Source: Forficula auricularia
Lineage: Eukaryota > Arthropoda > Insecta > Dermaptera > Forficulidae
DNA length: 64,000 nucleotides
Direction of reading: 5' to 3'
Assembly (NCBI GenBank): GCA_024734495.1
Contig: JALMQS010000851.1
Location: 1-64,000, forward strand
Under the pieces are notes generated by a model. The model was not told where the DNA came from, made no database searches, and worked only from the letters and a program-made list of their open reading frames with translations. The translations under genes were made by a program, and so were the position numbers. Positions 33,401-46,185 of the stretch are shown piece by piece; position 1 is the stretch's first letter, and each line of letters opens with the position of its first letter.

Positions 33401-34043
33401 CAGTGGCGGATCGAGTCAAGGGGAATCCCAAAGCGGTAAATATTTCGGTGCCCTTTAACTCAAGTTAGAAAAAAAATTCATGAAAACTCTGTCATTTTTG
33501 TAAATTTTCTTCAACATATTTATCACGTTCTTTTTTCTTTCTATTGATAAATTCCAATTCGAAAAAGCACTACAACAACATCATTTTTCTGAGTTCTTTG
33601 AGATAGTTCTGTCTTCGTGTTATCACAAATGACATAAATTACATGACACTTTCTCTTATTCTAAATTCATGTTTGACTTCTTTGTTTTCATCAAAAAACA
33701 TTTTTCTCTTTTGTTGTCTGCGAGTTTGTCCATCTTCCATATTAAATGATAGGCCATTTTAAGACCTCTGGGCCCATTCAGGGGCCTTTGGTATTCCGGA
33801 ACCTTATGCGGTCACTTAGGGCCGGTTGTATGTCGCAAAGTAAATGCTTTTTACCACTAACCATTGGTAGATGGTAAATGGAGGGGCTGGGATGGCCAAT
33901 CAGATGACAGGAACTTTCAGTGCGTGTCATCTGATTGGCCATCCCAACCCTCCATTTACCATCTACCAATGGTTAGTAGTAAAAGCATTTACTTAGCGAC
34001 ATACAGTCGGCCCTAAGTCCGCTTACCGCTTAATCCTCCACTG
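33401..34043. mobile_element. hAT-like non-autonomous element with a nested MITE
   Basis: CAGTGGCGGATC at the left and an inverted CCTCCACTG at the right, with imperfect 8-bp flanks CACCAATG and CACTAATA (two mismatches). A 195-bp foldback MITE sits inside. Confidence 0.7.
33819..34013. mobile_element. TA-flanked foldback MITE
   Basis: GGGCCGGTTGTATGTCGC and GCGACATACAGTCGGCCC are the ends, and the inverted match extends nearly to the middle (ATGGTAAATGGAGGG, GGCCAATCAGATGACA). Flanked by TA. It is 195 bp and nested in the hAT-like element. Confidence 0.85.
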
Positions 34044-34499
34044 CACTAATACACGTCTCGGCCACAATTGTTTTTTTAATTAAATGAAAATTTAAAAAAA
34101 CATATCCCTTCCAATTTCAATTTTTCTAATAATTAATGGTGTTTTTCGCATAAATGAAAATTCCCTTTTAGTGAGTATGAATCTCTGGAAAAATATTTTC
34201 ACAGCTAATCGAAAAAGCTTTTAGAGAAATGCAATTATTAGATGTTTCATCATTACTCTTGGCATTCATCATGATAGCTCATTTTATCTCGATATCAACA
34301 TGTTTATTTCAACATTTTATTATTTTATTGTAGATTCAAATAACCCATTCATTGCAAGGAATTTAGAATATTGTTTTGGGAACCGGATTTTTTCAGTTTA
34401 TTGACAACTAATGTAGCTGACTGAAATTTCCCTCTCGAATTTTTTCGAGGGTAAGCGTGGTTAACTCCTACACCACTAAAAATATTTATTTTTATAAAT

Positions 34500-35125
34500 A
34501 TAATAAATTAACACTGATGTGGCCATCCACTTGACTTTACCATACACTTCTGGTTAAGTTTGGTCCAAGGGCCTAGATTTTCATTTTTTTACCCTCAGCC
34601 CAGTGATTATGTATACAAAATTTGATTGAGTTTGCTCAAATGGCCTAAATTTTTATTTTTTGACCCCCCCCCTAATTTTGGCGCCAAAAAATATTTTCAT
34701 TATTATAGGTTCATTTTATAGTATATTTCATTTTCTTGTATTTTTATTTGGAAAATACCCCTTAATTTTGGGTCGATATGCACCAAAATCTAATTAGCTC
34801 TTAACCTCCACGCACCAAAACTACGTGTGAAATTTGGTTTTGATATTCACACTAGTTTTTGAGCTAGCTTGTCCACATAATTTGGTAACGCACAGAATAA
34901 CTAACAGACAAATAGAAATTTTGACAAAACAGTTATTATCTCAAAAAATATAATTTTTCAATGTTCACTTATTAGATCTTTTTTTGTAGACCGAAATTCC
35001 ATGGTTTCGCCCAATTTTTTTAATCAAAATAGTTTCAGCCGTTTTTGAGATATTTCGAAAAAAAGAAGCACAAAAACCTCTTTTTTCATCCACGATTACA
35101 ATACTTGACCATACTCTGTATGGTA
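34500..35125 (-). mobile_element. CTTTACC/GAGCTAGCTC repeat, copy 3
   Basis: Inverse of 16632-17440: CTTTACCATACAGAGT at the 35.1 kb end; TGATGTGGCCATCCACTTGA and CTTTACCATACACT at the 34.5 kb end. Carries a single tandem unit. Confidence 0.7.
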
Positions 35126-35269
35126 AAGTAAAAAGAAGTATACATACTGACAATTTGAATATTTCTTCAATTATTGAATCGTTTCTTTTTAAAATTTTCA
35201 ATTCCGCAAATGAGTCAAGCGATTATTCATGCATGAAATTGATTCAAACTAAATGTTATGAACCAAATT

Positions 35270-35640
35270 CACTTAGAGGCAGGCATTCGACCCACCCAAT
35301 TACCATGTTACACCTCCCTGAGGTTCCGGTTTCCAGACAGACATCTAATCCTTTCTTACATCTTCATTTACTGTTAATCAAAACGGAGAGGGATAAAAAG
35401 CCCCGACACTTAGCCAGGAGACTTGGTGCACGTTTTGGAAAGTTGAAATATCGACTGAGACGTGTTTCAATGGTTCATGTTGCAAATGGAGCAAGACGTA
35501 AGCTGTAGCCTTCCTTTGGGCTCGGGTCCTCGAACGTGATAACAAATCCGAAACGATTGAGACCCCTGGGGGTTTTGCGAGGGCGGGAACTCCCTCGCCT
35601 CCAGTCATTCATTACACGCTTTATTCTAGAGCCGTATTCC
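35270..35640. other. GC-richer island, unidentified
   Basis: Open on both strands for 70-110 codons. The plus frame ends RLGARFGKLKYRLRRVSMVH plus a basic tail; the minus frame begins MTGGEGVPALAKPPGVSIV. Neither is recognised. A host exon or retroelement UTR is possible. Confidence 0.25.
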
Positions 35641-35963
35641 AGAATTTTTTTCTCCCCATTCGGGTATTCAAAAGAACTTTAATTAATTTCTCTAGTGAGG
35701 AATATCTTTGATGATTCACACTTATTGTTAGATCCTGAAGAGTTTTTTCTTTTACGGGGCTTTCTCTATGCTAATTATTATCAAATTATCATTGGGTGAA
35801 ATAACAGTGTCATAAAGTTAGCTATACTCTTTGTTATTAAATATTAATATTAATTGCTTATTAATTACAATGAAACATGAACAAGAACAAAGTTCAAATT
35901 ATAAAAAAATTAATATTACATGATTATCTTAATCATCTGACTTCTCACAATAAAAGCTAAATA

Positions 35964-36264
35964 CAGGCCGGCCCTTGGAGAGCTCTTACGGGCCCTGGGG
36001 CGAAATCAAACCAGCTGCAGCGGGCCCTTCAATGCTGGGACAAATAAAAGTACTCCATTTTTCAATTTGTAAAATATTTTATTATTTAACAAATAAATAA
36101 ATCCGTAACTTAATATGTTTTGTTATCTAATTTTGCTATTTTATTTTTTTATTTATAATAAGTAATTAGTAGTACAAAAATGTATTTAACAATGATAGTG
36201 CCGAGCTCCTGTCTGACTTGTCCCCGGGGGTAACTACCCTTCAGGGCCCCCTCTCGCCGGGCCT
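35964..36264. mobile_element. hAT-like MITE
   Basis: Flanked by AAGCTAAATA on both sides (35954-35963 and 36265-36274), which includes an 8-bp hAT-type duplication. Ends CAGGCCGGCCC and CGCCGGGCCT are inverted. GC-rich ends, AT-rich middle, no frame. Confidence 0.8.
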
Positions 36265-36951
36265 AAGCTAAATATAATTCTCAGTAGAAAATCTTCTTCA
36301 ATACTAGTCGTTCCCTTATTTATTATTATGGCCTCTTAAGTAATTGTTTTCAAGAATATTATCAAATAAAAGCTAAAATTAAAATGGCAAAAACTGTCTT
36401 TTAATCTTATGTTAACTTAAAAATTATGTCACAATAAATTGATTCCGTTGAGATATTTTATTTTTTAATTGAAAATTCATATCTTCATATTTTTTTATTT
36501 AATTATTGAAATCCTTACTAAAATACTAATATACTATTTGCCTATGAAAATAAATAAATGAACAAACATGCACTAACAAACATAATTTATGTGTGATTTG
36601 AGTTTTTATTCAGAAAAAGCAAATAGATAATAAATCCATTCATTTCAAATACTACGTACCTAAACGACATTTACCAACGTCTAGCGGAACTCGTTTCATA
36701 CACTAGAGCTGCAGTAGCAGTAATAAGAAATATTTAAATTCGTCTTATTAAATAAAAACAGTATAATAAAGTCAACTAATGTAGTTTTTGATAACATAAA
36801 AATCAGGCCTAGTTAATACTTAAATTAGAGTTTATAAAAGCGAAAAGAAGAGTCTCCCCCGACCCGGTCCCATTTTGGCCTATCCTCAACCGCGATAATA
36901 CAGTGGTGTACCGAGGGGGGTGTGGAGTTGATTATAAATCATTTTATTATA

Positions 36952-37504
36952 AAGGATCTTTAAAAAGTCGCACCAAGATGTTAGTAGTAAATAATTTCTG
37001 AACGATATCTTCTTTTTATTTCATCTTTGACATTTGTGAAGTGGACAGATGTACAATTTTAACCATGGATAGTTACACGCTAGAACAACGCATTAAAGTT
37101 ATTAAAGTTACATTGAGCTATTGCGGTCTAAGTTTCCAGGACGATTAATTTCACGTAATGGTGACTAAAATCGTGCGATTTAACCCCATTAGATTACTTC
37201 CTTTGGGGTTTTTTGAAAAGTAAAGTCTATGTGAATAAGCCAACAACAATTGCACAGCTGAAAAACAACATTCGGGTCGAAATTGATAAACTTGATGCTG
37301 AAATGTGTGAACGCGTCCTTCAAAATTTTGGTGTTCGTATGAGAGCCTGTAGACTTGCTCGTGGTGGACATTTAAATGATGTTATTTTTCACATATAATT
37401 GTTAAGAGCCATATTTTTATAAAAATAAAAAACATCAGAAAAATCAAAGTATTTACATGTTTTATTTTTAAAAAACATCTAGATTCGAATTTTGAAAGAC
37501 CCTA
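36952..37504 (+). mobile_element. Internally deleted Tc1/mariner-type element
   Basis: AAGGATCTTTAAAAAGTCG on the left matches the inverse of the right end (CGAATTTTGAAAGACCCTA), with TA on both sides. The interior holds only the two ends of a transposase gene. Confidence 0.75.
37064..37398 (+). pseudogene. Tc1/mariner-type transposase, fused ends
   Basis: ATG at 37064 gives MDSYTLEQRIKVIKV, the usual start of a helix-turn-helix domain. It passes within a few codons into sequence reading, across frames, FPGRLISRNGD, CDLTPLDY (third catalytic Asp of the DDE/D triad) and WGFLKSKVYVNKPTTI. The last part is open from 37213 to 37398 (VYVNKPTTIAQLKNNI, RACRLARGGHLNDVIFHI). The central catalytic region is gone and at least one frameshift is present. 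Confidence 0.8.
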
Positions 37505-37539
37505 TACCGGTGGTGTACGGAGGGGGCATTGGAGTCTAG

Positions 37540-37605
37540 TGGCGTAGCCCCCTGGCCAGCAAGATGGCCGTCGAAGGCGGGCTTCGCAGCTGGTATCAAA
37601 AATAA
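37540..37605 (+). repeat. Single unit of the GC-rich minisatellite motif
   Basis: CCCCTGGCCAGCAAGATGGC and GTCGAAGGCGGGCTTCGCAG, then GGTAT, match the last unit of the array at 40437-40690, which ends in the same GGTAT. Confidence 0.6.
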
Positions 37606-37699
37606 GTAAGAAAATTTCTTATTTAATATGTCTAATACAAATTTAGTTCGTGGCCGTAGTGTGTTTATAATACAAATCAAAACTCATGAAACACCAACT

Positions 37700-39430
37700 T
37701 TAAGATGGCCAGTCGCAGTGGTTTCCGCAACTTATTAGTGATTAATTAAAAATTAATGAAAGGAATAAAGATATATTTTATTGGTTGTGTGATAAATAGG
37801 TAGCCAAAACATTTTAGGAGACTAATAAATAAACTTTTTTCAAAAAATACTATTTATCAGGCTTATGAAACAAACACAAGTGTATTGTAGTTGTCATTTG
37901 AATTTCGCAAAAAGTTATACATTTTTCTTATTCTTAGAGAAACACATTTTCTTAAGTTGAAAACCATTTCCTCATCGGTAAGTGCTGCTGTCGGTGTTAT
38001 CTTATGAGTACAATGGCCCTCAGGATAATTAACTCATGTCCCTTTATCTGTCATAGATATTAAGCTATATGTCTCTATATCCAAATGGATGTTTTGGAAA
38101 TGATTACGTCGTCAAAGCGCTCGCTCTAATATCAATATATTAATATCATTATAGTGGCTGAGGAGGATTTTAATATTACGTAAAAATCTGCTTAAATTAA
38201 TAATTTTCGAAATTCTTAATATTTAATTGAAATCCTTTTGGTGTTACATCATACAATGGGTACGCTTAGCATACCATCTGTTGAGGGTCTACATAAACAA
38301 ATGATATGTTAAAATTACTTCTAACTGTTATATATTCAGTTAAGATTTGTATCAAATATTCTATGATGATATATGGTATAATAGAAATATAGCGAGTTTA
38401 GTTTATTCGGTATGCGAAGCAGCAATATGAAAATCTTTGTAAAATTGAGTAGTTTCCTTTCTAACTTGTAAAAAATGATCCCAGATAGTTATTATCAAAT
38501 ATTATTAAATATTCTATTATCATATAGGTAAGAGAAAAATGGAGTTCCGTTTTCACCGCTGTTTAAAGTTTGTCCACTTGGTAATTTTAATCATCCGCTG
38601 ATTAAACTCCTTTTCTAATCTGAAGATTTCGCAGGAGAATGATTTCAATAATTTGGGGGACAAACCACAAAATAGTACTTTTTAGAGCTCACTAGAGTGG
38701 ATATAAAAATATTTCAGTGGGGTATTTTCCAAAAATGGTTTTGAAACAATGATACACTGCACTAGATAGAGAGTTTCATGTATACGTAAAGCTAACTTTG
38801 ATCTCTCTTCTTCAGTCAAATCCAGTTTAAGCAATATGACTGGCACAATAGATTATTCTTTTGGACTCCCGACTGACTTCATGAATCTATGATGAGAGGT
38901 CTCCTCTCTCCACCGTCAACCTTTCCAATAGATTCTGCGGTCAAACCGCATACACAATTCAAACAAGATTAAACGTGAGCAGAACCTTTGGTTTGCAATA
39001 TAGTGATGTGAATTCTCATCTCTCTCAGACAGATAATCATTTACACAAATACACAGTTCAATTTCCTATGTGGTTTTTTCGTTTGACCATGACCATAGAT
39101 CAAGTCGAGTATTTCCTTAATTAATATTTAGCATGCCATACAGAAAAAGTTAAATAACAATGAATGATAAAAATGGACGTTTACGAACTGGAAATACACT
39201 GTATTTAATTTCACAGAAACAAAAAATATACAATTTAGAGTATATAGTACATACATATGTACATATTGTTACAAACATGAACTTACGATCTAGACAACAT
39301 ATACTAGTAGGTATGTACAATTGTACATATTTACATTTTATGAATAAATGTATTTTTCGCGGACTGACAGCTAACACCAACTGACTGTTAAAAGATTGAC
39401 GGTTAATCGAAGTTCACTGTATATACTTTT
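37700..39430. other. AT-rich interval without recognised gene
   Basis: The two complementary frames at 39150-39384 are shadows of one TA-rich sequence. Nothing else was identified. Confidence 0.4.
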
Positions 39431-39439
39431 TGAAAGCTC

Positions 39440-39640
39440 GTGTTGACTAAGAGTGTAGCGTTCGTGCTCCATAAGTTAGAGACTCGAGTTTCAAGCTCGC
39501 TCGAATTTTGTTAAAATTTAGCCGGCTATAATCTGGATTCTACACGAATTTAGTCTAAAATATATACACACACACACATAAACAAAGTACCATATAGAAC
39601 CTGGCTAATTAGAATATTTTCCATACACTTAAGTTTTTAA
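39440..39640 (+). mobile_element. tRNA-derived SINE, diverged copy
   Basis: B-box-like AGTTTCAAGCTC; body CCGGCTATAATCTGGATTCT and ACACACACACA; ends AGAACCTGGCTAATTAG. The A box is poorly preserved. Confidence 0.7.
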
Positions 39641-40436
39641 TTACCTTTATTTATTTAAATACATAAATCAAGAAAAAATTATATTGCTATTTACTCAAAA
39701 CTGTTTAGAAGGATATATAGAATATAGAGTTGACTTTTATTATATTTTATATATGGATGTCGATATTGATTAAGCTAAGAAATTATTATTTGCTTAGAGC
39801 TGACTATAGATGTTTCTCTGATCGGAAGCCGTTTATTTTCACTAATCTCGTCGAGTCATGCAATCGATACATTACTGATTCTGTTCAATTAATAATTAAT
39901 CGACTGATTTTAACAATAACCTGCTTGATTATCTACGATTTTGATAGGATTTATTTTTATTACGAGATTCTTAAATGTATTGGATTATTAATCTTTTTAA
40001 TTGGTGCTGTTTTTCCTATTAAAAATACTTTCCCATGAGAATTTAGATTAGTCAATTCAAATTATTTTTTCTAAATTGTGAGGGTCATTTGAGTATAATT
40101 GAGAAAACTTTTACATGTAATGTAATTTTATGTGTAATGATTATACTTTATGTATTGAAAGTTATGCCTTTTTTATTTATTAAAATTCGTTAAATTATTC
40201 TTAAATCATATTTGTTACAGCTATAATCGAATTTTAGGAATATTAGGATTAAAATAAGCCAACACTTTTCTTTTGTTCTCTTCATTAAAAGTTACAGATC
40301 ATACTAAATTCTCATGAAAAAATATTTTTAATTTTAATAGGCAAAATATTCACTCTTTTAGAGAAAAGAATACCCATGTTAATTAACCAGTAGAAGCAAA
40401 GTTGTAGAAGATGTGATTTCTGGCAACTTTTGTTAA

Positions 40437-40690
40437 AAGAAATTCTCCAGGGAGCAAAGTTTCCTGGCTAGCAAGAAGCTCTAGGTGGCGAACTGCCCTG
40501 GATAGCAAGAGGCCCGCCGAAGGCGGATCCCAGAGGATGAAGCCCCATGGCTAGCAAGAGGCCCGCCAAGGGCGTGCCCCAAGGAGCAAAATCCCATGGC
40601 TAATAAGAGACCCGCCGAAGTGGGGCCCCAGGGGAACCCCACTGACAAATAAGATCCCCGCCGAAGGCAGGCTTTGCAACAGGTATATAC
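40437..40690 (+). repeat. GC-rich minisatellite, about 50-bp unit, five units
   Basis: The repeated unit has CCAGGAGCAAA, CCATGGCTAGCAAGAGGCCC and GCCGAAGGCGGGCC-like sequence, where CCCGCC and GGCGGG can pair. Units differ by 10-30 percent. It stands out sharply from AT-rich flanks; single units occur near 3960 and 37540, and a related motif at 46195. Confidence 0.85.
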
Positions 40691-41430
40691 ATATAAAATA
40701 ATTCACTTTTAACCTTTATTTGAATTTTGAATACATTTTCCCCAAAAAATATTCATTAATTCTAATTTAAATTAAAACTAAAATTCCAAGTTTTATTGAA
40801 GTTGTTGTCTCTTTAATAAGTTGTTAATTTAATAAATGTTCAGAAATAATTTCTGACTGTGTTCTCTTAAACAGGGATGTTACCTATGTCAATTTCGAGA
40901 TACTTTCCAATAAACACGTCTATAGAGATAGTGCATATGTGAATTAAAGGGTAATTCTGAAAATATGTATGTGCCAATCATACTTATCGAGCGTAGTGAT
41001 GTGATGTGAAGATCGTGGTGGCTCGTGGGTGTGTTCTAGAATGCTCAAGGAGCGATAAGCAGGAATGCATTCCCATTTATTTATTCGCGTGACTTCAACC
41101 GCCTCTTCCAATGTCGCAACATTTTGCTTTAGAACAATCATCCAAAAGTCATTGATCTACCTTTCGCGAACATATTTATATATGTATATCTTACTAACGG
41201 ACCTAGAGAGAACTCATGCCACTTCCTAAAAGGGTGATGAAAACCAATGGGATATATAACTTGTAAAAGGAAGTGGGGTGTTAAAATTTAAATAAAAATT
41301 GGAAGAAAAAGGGAAACTTTTTCAAGACTCGATACGCTGTTTGCAGTTTCGACGACGTTTTTTTCAGCCTACCGTTTATTTTCCTAAATTAAAATTTATT
41401 CATTACATATATATATATTTATATATATAT

Positions 41431-41885
41431 GCAGTAAAAACTCTGTTGTTTTTTAGTAAAAACGAGTTCTTACTAGTTAAAACGCGTTTCACTGAATACC
41501 TTTGTGGCAACTGGAGTTTACTGATGTTGGTTGAATTTGGTCCAAAGGCTTAGAATCTTCATTTTTGACCTTCCGCTTCATTTTTGACCTTCCGCCTCAT
41601 TTTGGGTAGTTTATGTTCAAAATTTTCTAAACGAAAATGTCAAAAATTGCTATTTTTTCATAAAACATCGCTATTTTTTCATAAAAAATTACTATTTTTG
41701 ACATTTGCGTTTAAAAATTTTGAAAATAAACACCCAAAATTGGGCCTAAGATCAAAAATGAGGATTCTAGATCTTTGGACCGGACTCAACCAGCATCAGT
41801 AAATTCTAGTTGCCACAAAGGTATCCAGTGAAACAAGGTTTAACTAGTAAGAACCCGTTCTTACTAAAAACGGATTTTTTACTGC
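41431..41885. mobile_element. Foldback element
   Basis: GCAGTAAAAACTC and AACGAGTTCTTACTAGTTAA on the left are inverted on the right (TTAACTAGTAAGAACCCGTT, GGATTTTTTACTGC). The interior is also partly palindromic. TA-rich flanks prevent a target-duplication call. Confidence 0.8.
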
Positions 41886-42635
41886 AACATATATATAGAA
41901 ACGGATTAAAATCTTAATAAAATCATTCAAAAAATGATGTTTTCTGCATTTTTGAACCACAAGATCTAAAGCTAGAAGCCCAAAATCTAATCAGTTCTCC
42001 CCATTGGAAATACAAATCAAAGAAAGCCAAAATGTAATCAGTTCTCCACATTGGAAATACAAATGCTTTAACAAAAGAACGAACTTTTTACGACTTTTCG
42101 TCCTTAAGTTATCGTGGGTATCTGAATTCAGGCACACAAACAGAAAAAAAAATCATGTTTGATGTTTTTTTTCTCCACGTTTTAGACATTAAGCAAAAAA
42201 CTGAACTCAATAATATGCTTGCCCAGCAGGCAGACTAAGTAGTAGACTAATTATAATAATTTTATTTAGAATAATAAACTATTGTATAAATAATTGTATA
42301 TTTTATAATATTAACTTTAAAAAATGTTATTTCCAATTTCCATTACGCCTGGGGAATATGCAATAACAGTTGCTTCAAAATATAAGTGATTATTACTAGT
42401 GAGGTGCAATTAGATATAATAAATGAAAAACCTCGGAACTCAGTTATGCTAACTGGATTTGATTGATTTTTTTATGGAGGTAACTCATTTTTTTCGATTT
42501 TCCCGATTCGTATTAGATCTAATATCAAAGTAGCTACACGTCGAATTTCAAGTTCTAGCTTTAAAAGTTACCTTTATCAAAGGGGATAACTGAAAGACAT
42601 AGTCATCTAAGTCTCGCCATAAAGAGTGCGTTTAA

Positions 42636-43371
42636 GGTAGTTGTTTCACTATATGGGTTTTGTTAGGATTTTTTTGAAATTTAGACAGATTATTATTTAA
42701 ATACTTCTGCATCGATTGGTGGCAAAACGAAATTTATGAACAATATAGTTTCGGAGATATTACATTCCAAAGAAGAGTTTTTCAGACTCTTATACATTGC
42801 ACTATACGGAATATCGGAAAGTTTACATACATATTTAATTATAATTAAGAAACTCTTCTTACCATTGTTATAAAAAACTAAACCAACATTAAACAATAAC
42901 TAATACATTTTTTAAGAAAATTTTAATTCATAGTTACAACACAGTTTCTGAGATAATAATTAATAAATAATGAAAAATGTACACTAAAAACAAGCTGGCA
43001 ACAACGCATCTATTTAACCTAAAAAGTGTTAAATTGAAAGTTTTTTTTTTTGTGTTAACTTTAGTACTTTTTGACTTTTTTTTCACTTCAGCCATTGTCT
43101 CAACAGCTTTCAATCACTTATTAAGAATTTTTGTTTTATAAAATCGACCTTTATAATGTATTGTATCTTGTCATTTCTACGATAAAAATATCCAAGCTCG
43201 GACAATGTTACCAGATTTGTCAAACGAGCACGGGATTGGCTAGTTAGTAGTGGTACCTACATAAACACATAAACAGCAAAAGGTTTTGGGTTTATGAATT
43301 ATGAATCCTTATTGTCTGTTCTATATACTCTAGCATTAACTTTTTGCTAGTATTGTCGGGAAACAACTACC
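42636..43371 (-). mobile_element. DNA element with GGTAGTTGTTTC inverted ends, copy 2
   Basis: GGTAGTTGTTTC and GAAACAACTACC are exact inverted ends flanked by TTAA on both sides (42632-42635, 43372-43375). TTAA is the target of piggyBac-like elements, though the ends do not start with the usual CCY. Interior as in 25069-25773; no transposase. Confidence 0.8.
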
Positions 43372-43639
43372 TTAAGAAAAAAAGCAAGAAAATATCTGCT
43401 AAAGAATATTATTATCTTATGCATATTAAAAATTACAATATTTTATTAGTTTAATCAACGTAAACATTCTCATCTTCAAAAAGTTTCTTAAATTTCAACG
43501 AACATGTTTGTATAAATATGTGTTGTAACAAGTCGAAGTTGGTTTGCAAGCATTCATTATTAAATTTCTTCGGAGAAGTTAAACACGTTTCGGAAATCTT
43601 AATATAAACATGAATTAGCTCTCCTCCAGGAGTATTTCC

Positions 43640-43880
43640 CGTAAGAATCATTAACGTGACTTTGCTGAAAAGATGAACATGCAAGCACGACCACCTCGAC
43701 GGCAACCGTTAAAATATGATCTCGAGGATGCGTCAGCGGGCGTCAGTGGGAACAAACCCAGGACGCGTCCTCGCAGAATCCGCGGCCTACCTCTTCAGTC
43801 ACGACGTCCAAACCCCCGCGACAGACACCTCCTTTCCCCAATAACCCAACTATCCTTGCTATTGCATAAATAGATATCCT
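43640..43880 (+). other. GC-rich island with a short basic frame
   Basis: ATG at 43673 opens 66 codons (MNMQARPPRRQPLKYDLEDA onward, many Arg and Pro). No domain recognised. Composition differs from the flanks, so an exon or retroelement fragment is likely; function unknown. Confidence 0.25.
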
Positions 43881-44930
43881 CAAAAGATGATGGCTGGTTA
43901 TTGTTACTTTAAAATCGAAATTCTAAAGCAAGCAAGATCAGCTCATCTCAATATATGACTATTCATTCCTTCTTATAAATTGAAGTTAACGCAAACGAAA
44001 TTTAAGCGCATCAAATCTAACCACCACTCACTCACTCTATTTTACTTTCTATGTGATAGCTTAAGGAGCCCAAAGGCTCATCACTACCCTAGTCCCTGAA
44101 TTGAATTTAACTAACATTGGAGGGTTATTAAGAATCACTTAGCTACTTTTGACGATTAATTAATCCCCAAAGGCATTGCCCGTGTACACCGCGTGGAGGT
44201 GGATTCGTTCAATTTCTTTCTAGCCATATCTAAGAAACTATTAAATATACCCATGTACAGTTTGCTTTGTGAGTGGCCTGGTTCTAGTAACCAGGGTATC
44301 TAGTAACCAGGGTATCTAATACACCAGCATATATATGGCTTAGTTTAGCCTCATGGCTTTATTACACGGACTAAAACATTATTTCATTTTTGAAGTGAAA
44401 ACTTCTTTCGGCACGTTTGGCACTTGTGGGATGGGGAAAAATCACTGAACTCGCGTGACGGTCACGCTCATATACATGGCTACTTGTTTGCTCGAATATA
44501 GGTAAGAGGTTAGGATGCCTGCTGGGGTGTGGGGAAGGTGCAGTTGGCTGCTTCTAGTAAGTAGGGACGTGGGATTCTGCTCACTGGGGTGCGGGGGAAG
44601 ATGCACGCTCGTTGGAATAGCGGCGGGAGAAAATATTCGTTAAGAGGGAAGAATTTTCGGAAAATCAGGAAAAAGGGGGACTTCCTGTTAAGGGATTTTG
44701 ATAAAATTTGGGTACCCCTAATTGAAGAATTCCCTATCGAATGAGCCTAACCGCGCACAGATCGGACACTTGGAAGTGGTGTTTCTAGAAAAGGGGTGTT
44801 TTCAAATTAATTGTAGTATCAAAAATTAAAATTTCATAATTTGTAAATTAAAAAAAAAAACAAAAAAAAACACTGTTATTTCATAGTTTTTAAGTTTTCA
44901 CTTCTGTCGGCAGTCCCCATGACTGCCTTT
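43881..44930. other. Mixed-composition interval without recognised gene
   Basis: 44250-44640 is GC-richer, with a short direct repeat (GTAACCAGGGTATCTA twice near 44290). No reading frame of note. Confidence 0.35.
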
Positions 44931-44939
44931 TTGATATTT

Positions 44940-45440
44940 TTTTGTAATGATATTGATACAAGAAGAAGTTCCACCAGAAAGGTTCAACATCTGGAATCTG
45001 AGAAGGAACCTTGTATCGTGAAAAAAGAGATTTCAGGGATTAGGTCGTAGTTAAAGGCACCTGTCGAAGTGACTTAAAGACTGAAGGTTAATATGTAGCC
45101 AGGAAGATAGACGGTAGACCCAAGTTCTACTCTCTAGAATTCATAGGGATAAACAAATTGGCGAATGCGTTTGCTTGGTTATCCAATTTAATCGCGAAGC
45201 GATGTAAAATGTTAGAAAATCGTGTATTTCACGCAAATGAAGCTTTTTGAAGGGTTATTGATTTTATTTCGTCAGAACAAACGCCATAGTATTATCTATA
45301 CAAAAAAAAGGAAAGGGTGGGGACAGTTCTACGATGGACCAGGGAGTCAAGAGCGTTAGTTAATGCTCGATCTCCTATTTAGTCTATCTTCATATCAAAT
45401 TCCCGACGTAAACGATTCAAATTGTCTTAGTACTTTCAAA
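44940..45440 (-). pseudogene. LINE 3'-end relic
   Basis: On the minus strand it is collinear with 15541-16035 at lower identity: TCTAGAGAGTAGAACTTGGG at the place of the RDWNSLP segment, then the same pattern upstream. Many stops. A third, older subfamily. Confidence 0.7.
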
Positions 45441-45449
45441 GAAGGCTTA

Positions 45450-46050
45450 TCGTATTAATAGTACATGTATTAAAAACTCAAACGCCGGTGGAAACAGAGG
45501 GGTATTAAATTTAAACAACTTACCCTCTCTAATATCACGTTTAATGTCCGAAGTTAACTTTTAAAAAAATCTTTATTTATTTTCCCTGAGTATATCCCCT
45601 TGTTATTAACAAAGAAAAGAATCATATATGTTTCCATTTGTATCCATTTTCCTAAATAAAGTTTAAAATTGACACTTCACCTCAATAGCTTTGCTATACC
45701 TGAATTTTATGGACACTGGCTGGAATAAATTGAAAATTTAATTTACTGCTCATTATTATAATTATTAATTAAAATTTCTTCAAACAAATATAAAATATGC
45801 TATATTAAACTTGCTAACTTTTAGTTACTTCAATATTAATAAATAACTCGGCGACTCACTGAGAGATGGTTTAATTGTAATAACTATTAAATATTGGTCA
45901 AACGATCTACCTAGAAATTAGTTTAAAAATCATGGAGTTTTTCACTCATACAAAATTTCCTTGAGTATATATCTTTAATAATGATAGATAAAAAAATATA
46001 CATATAAGATAAGTGATACCAAGCAATGGTATAATCAGATGGTGGGCGCA
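45450..46050. other. AT-rich interval without recognised features
   Basis: Nothing gene-like was found on either strand. Confidence 0.4.
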
Positions 46051-46185
46051 AAATTTTTCTCTATGTTAAAAAAAAGGTTCTAAACTGTTTTTTAGTAATT
46101 TGAAAAAGACTCCTATATCCCAAATATGAGCTCAATAACTTGAAAAACACAGAAGATACGAACCTTATTATTATTAACGAGTTTT

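Noticed and set aside
36901..37530. CAGTGGTGTACCG and GGTGGTGTACGG as hAT ends around the Tc1/mariner relic
   Set aside because: They are in direct, not inverted, orientation.
39757..40038. A 90-odd-codon frame with two hydrophobic stretches
   Set aside because: AT-rich DNA gives such hydrophobic frames by chance; no motif, no splice signals and no compositional contrast.
40944..41141. Minus-strand frame beginning MIVLKQNVATLEEAVEV
   Set aside because: The start is faintly gag-like, but it is too short and isolated to assign.
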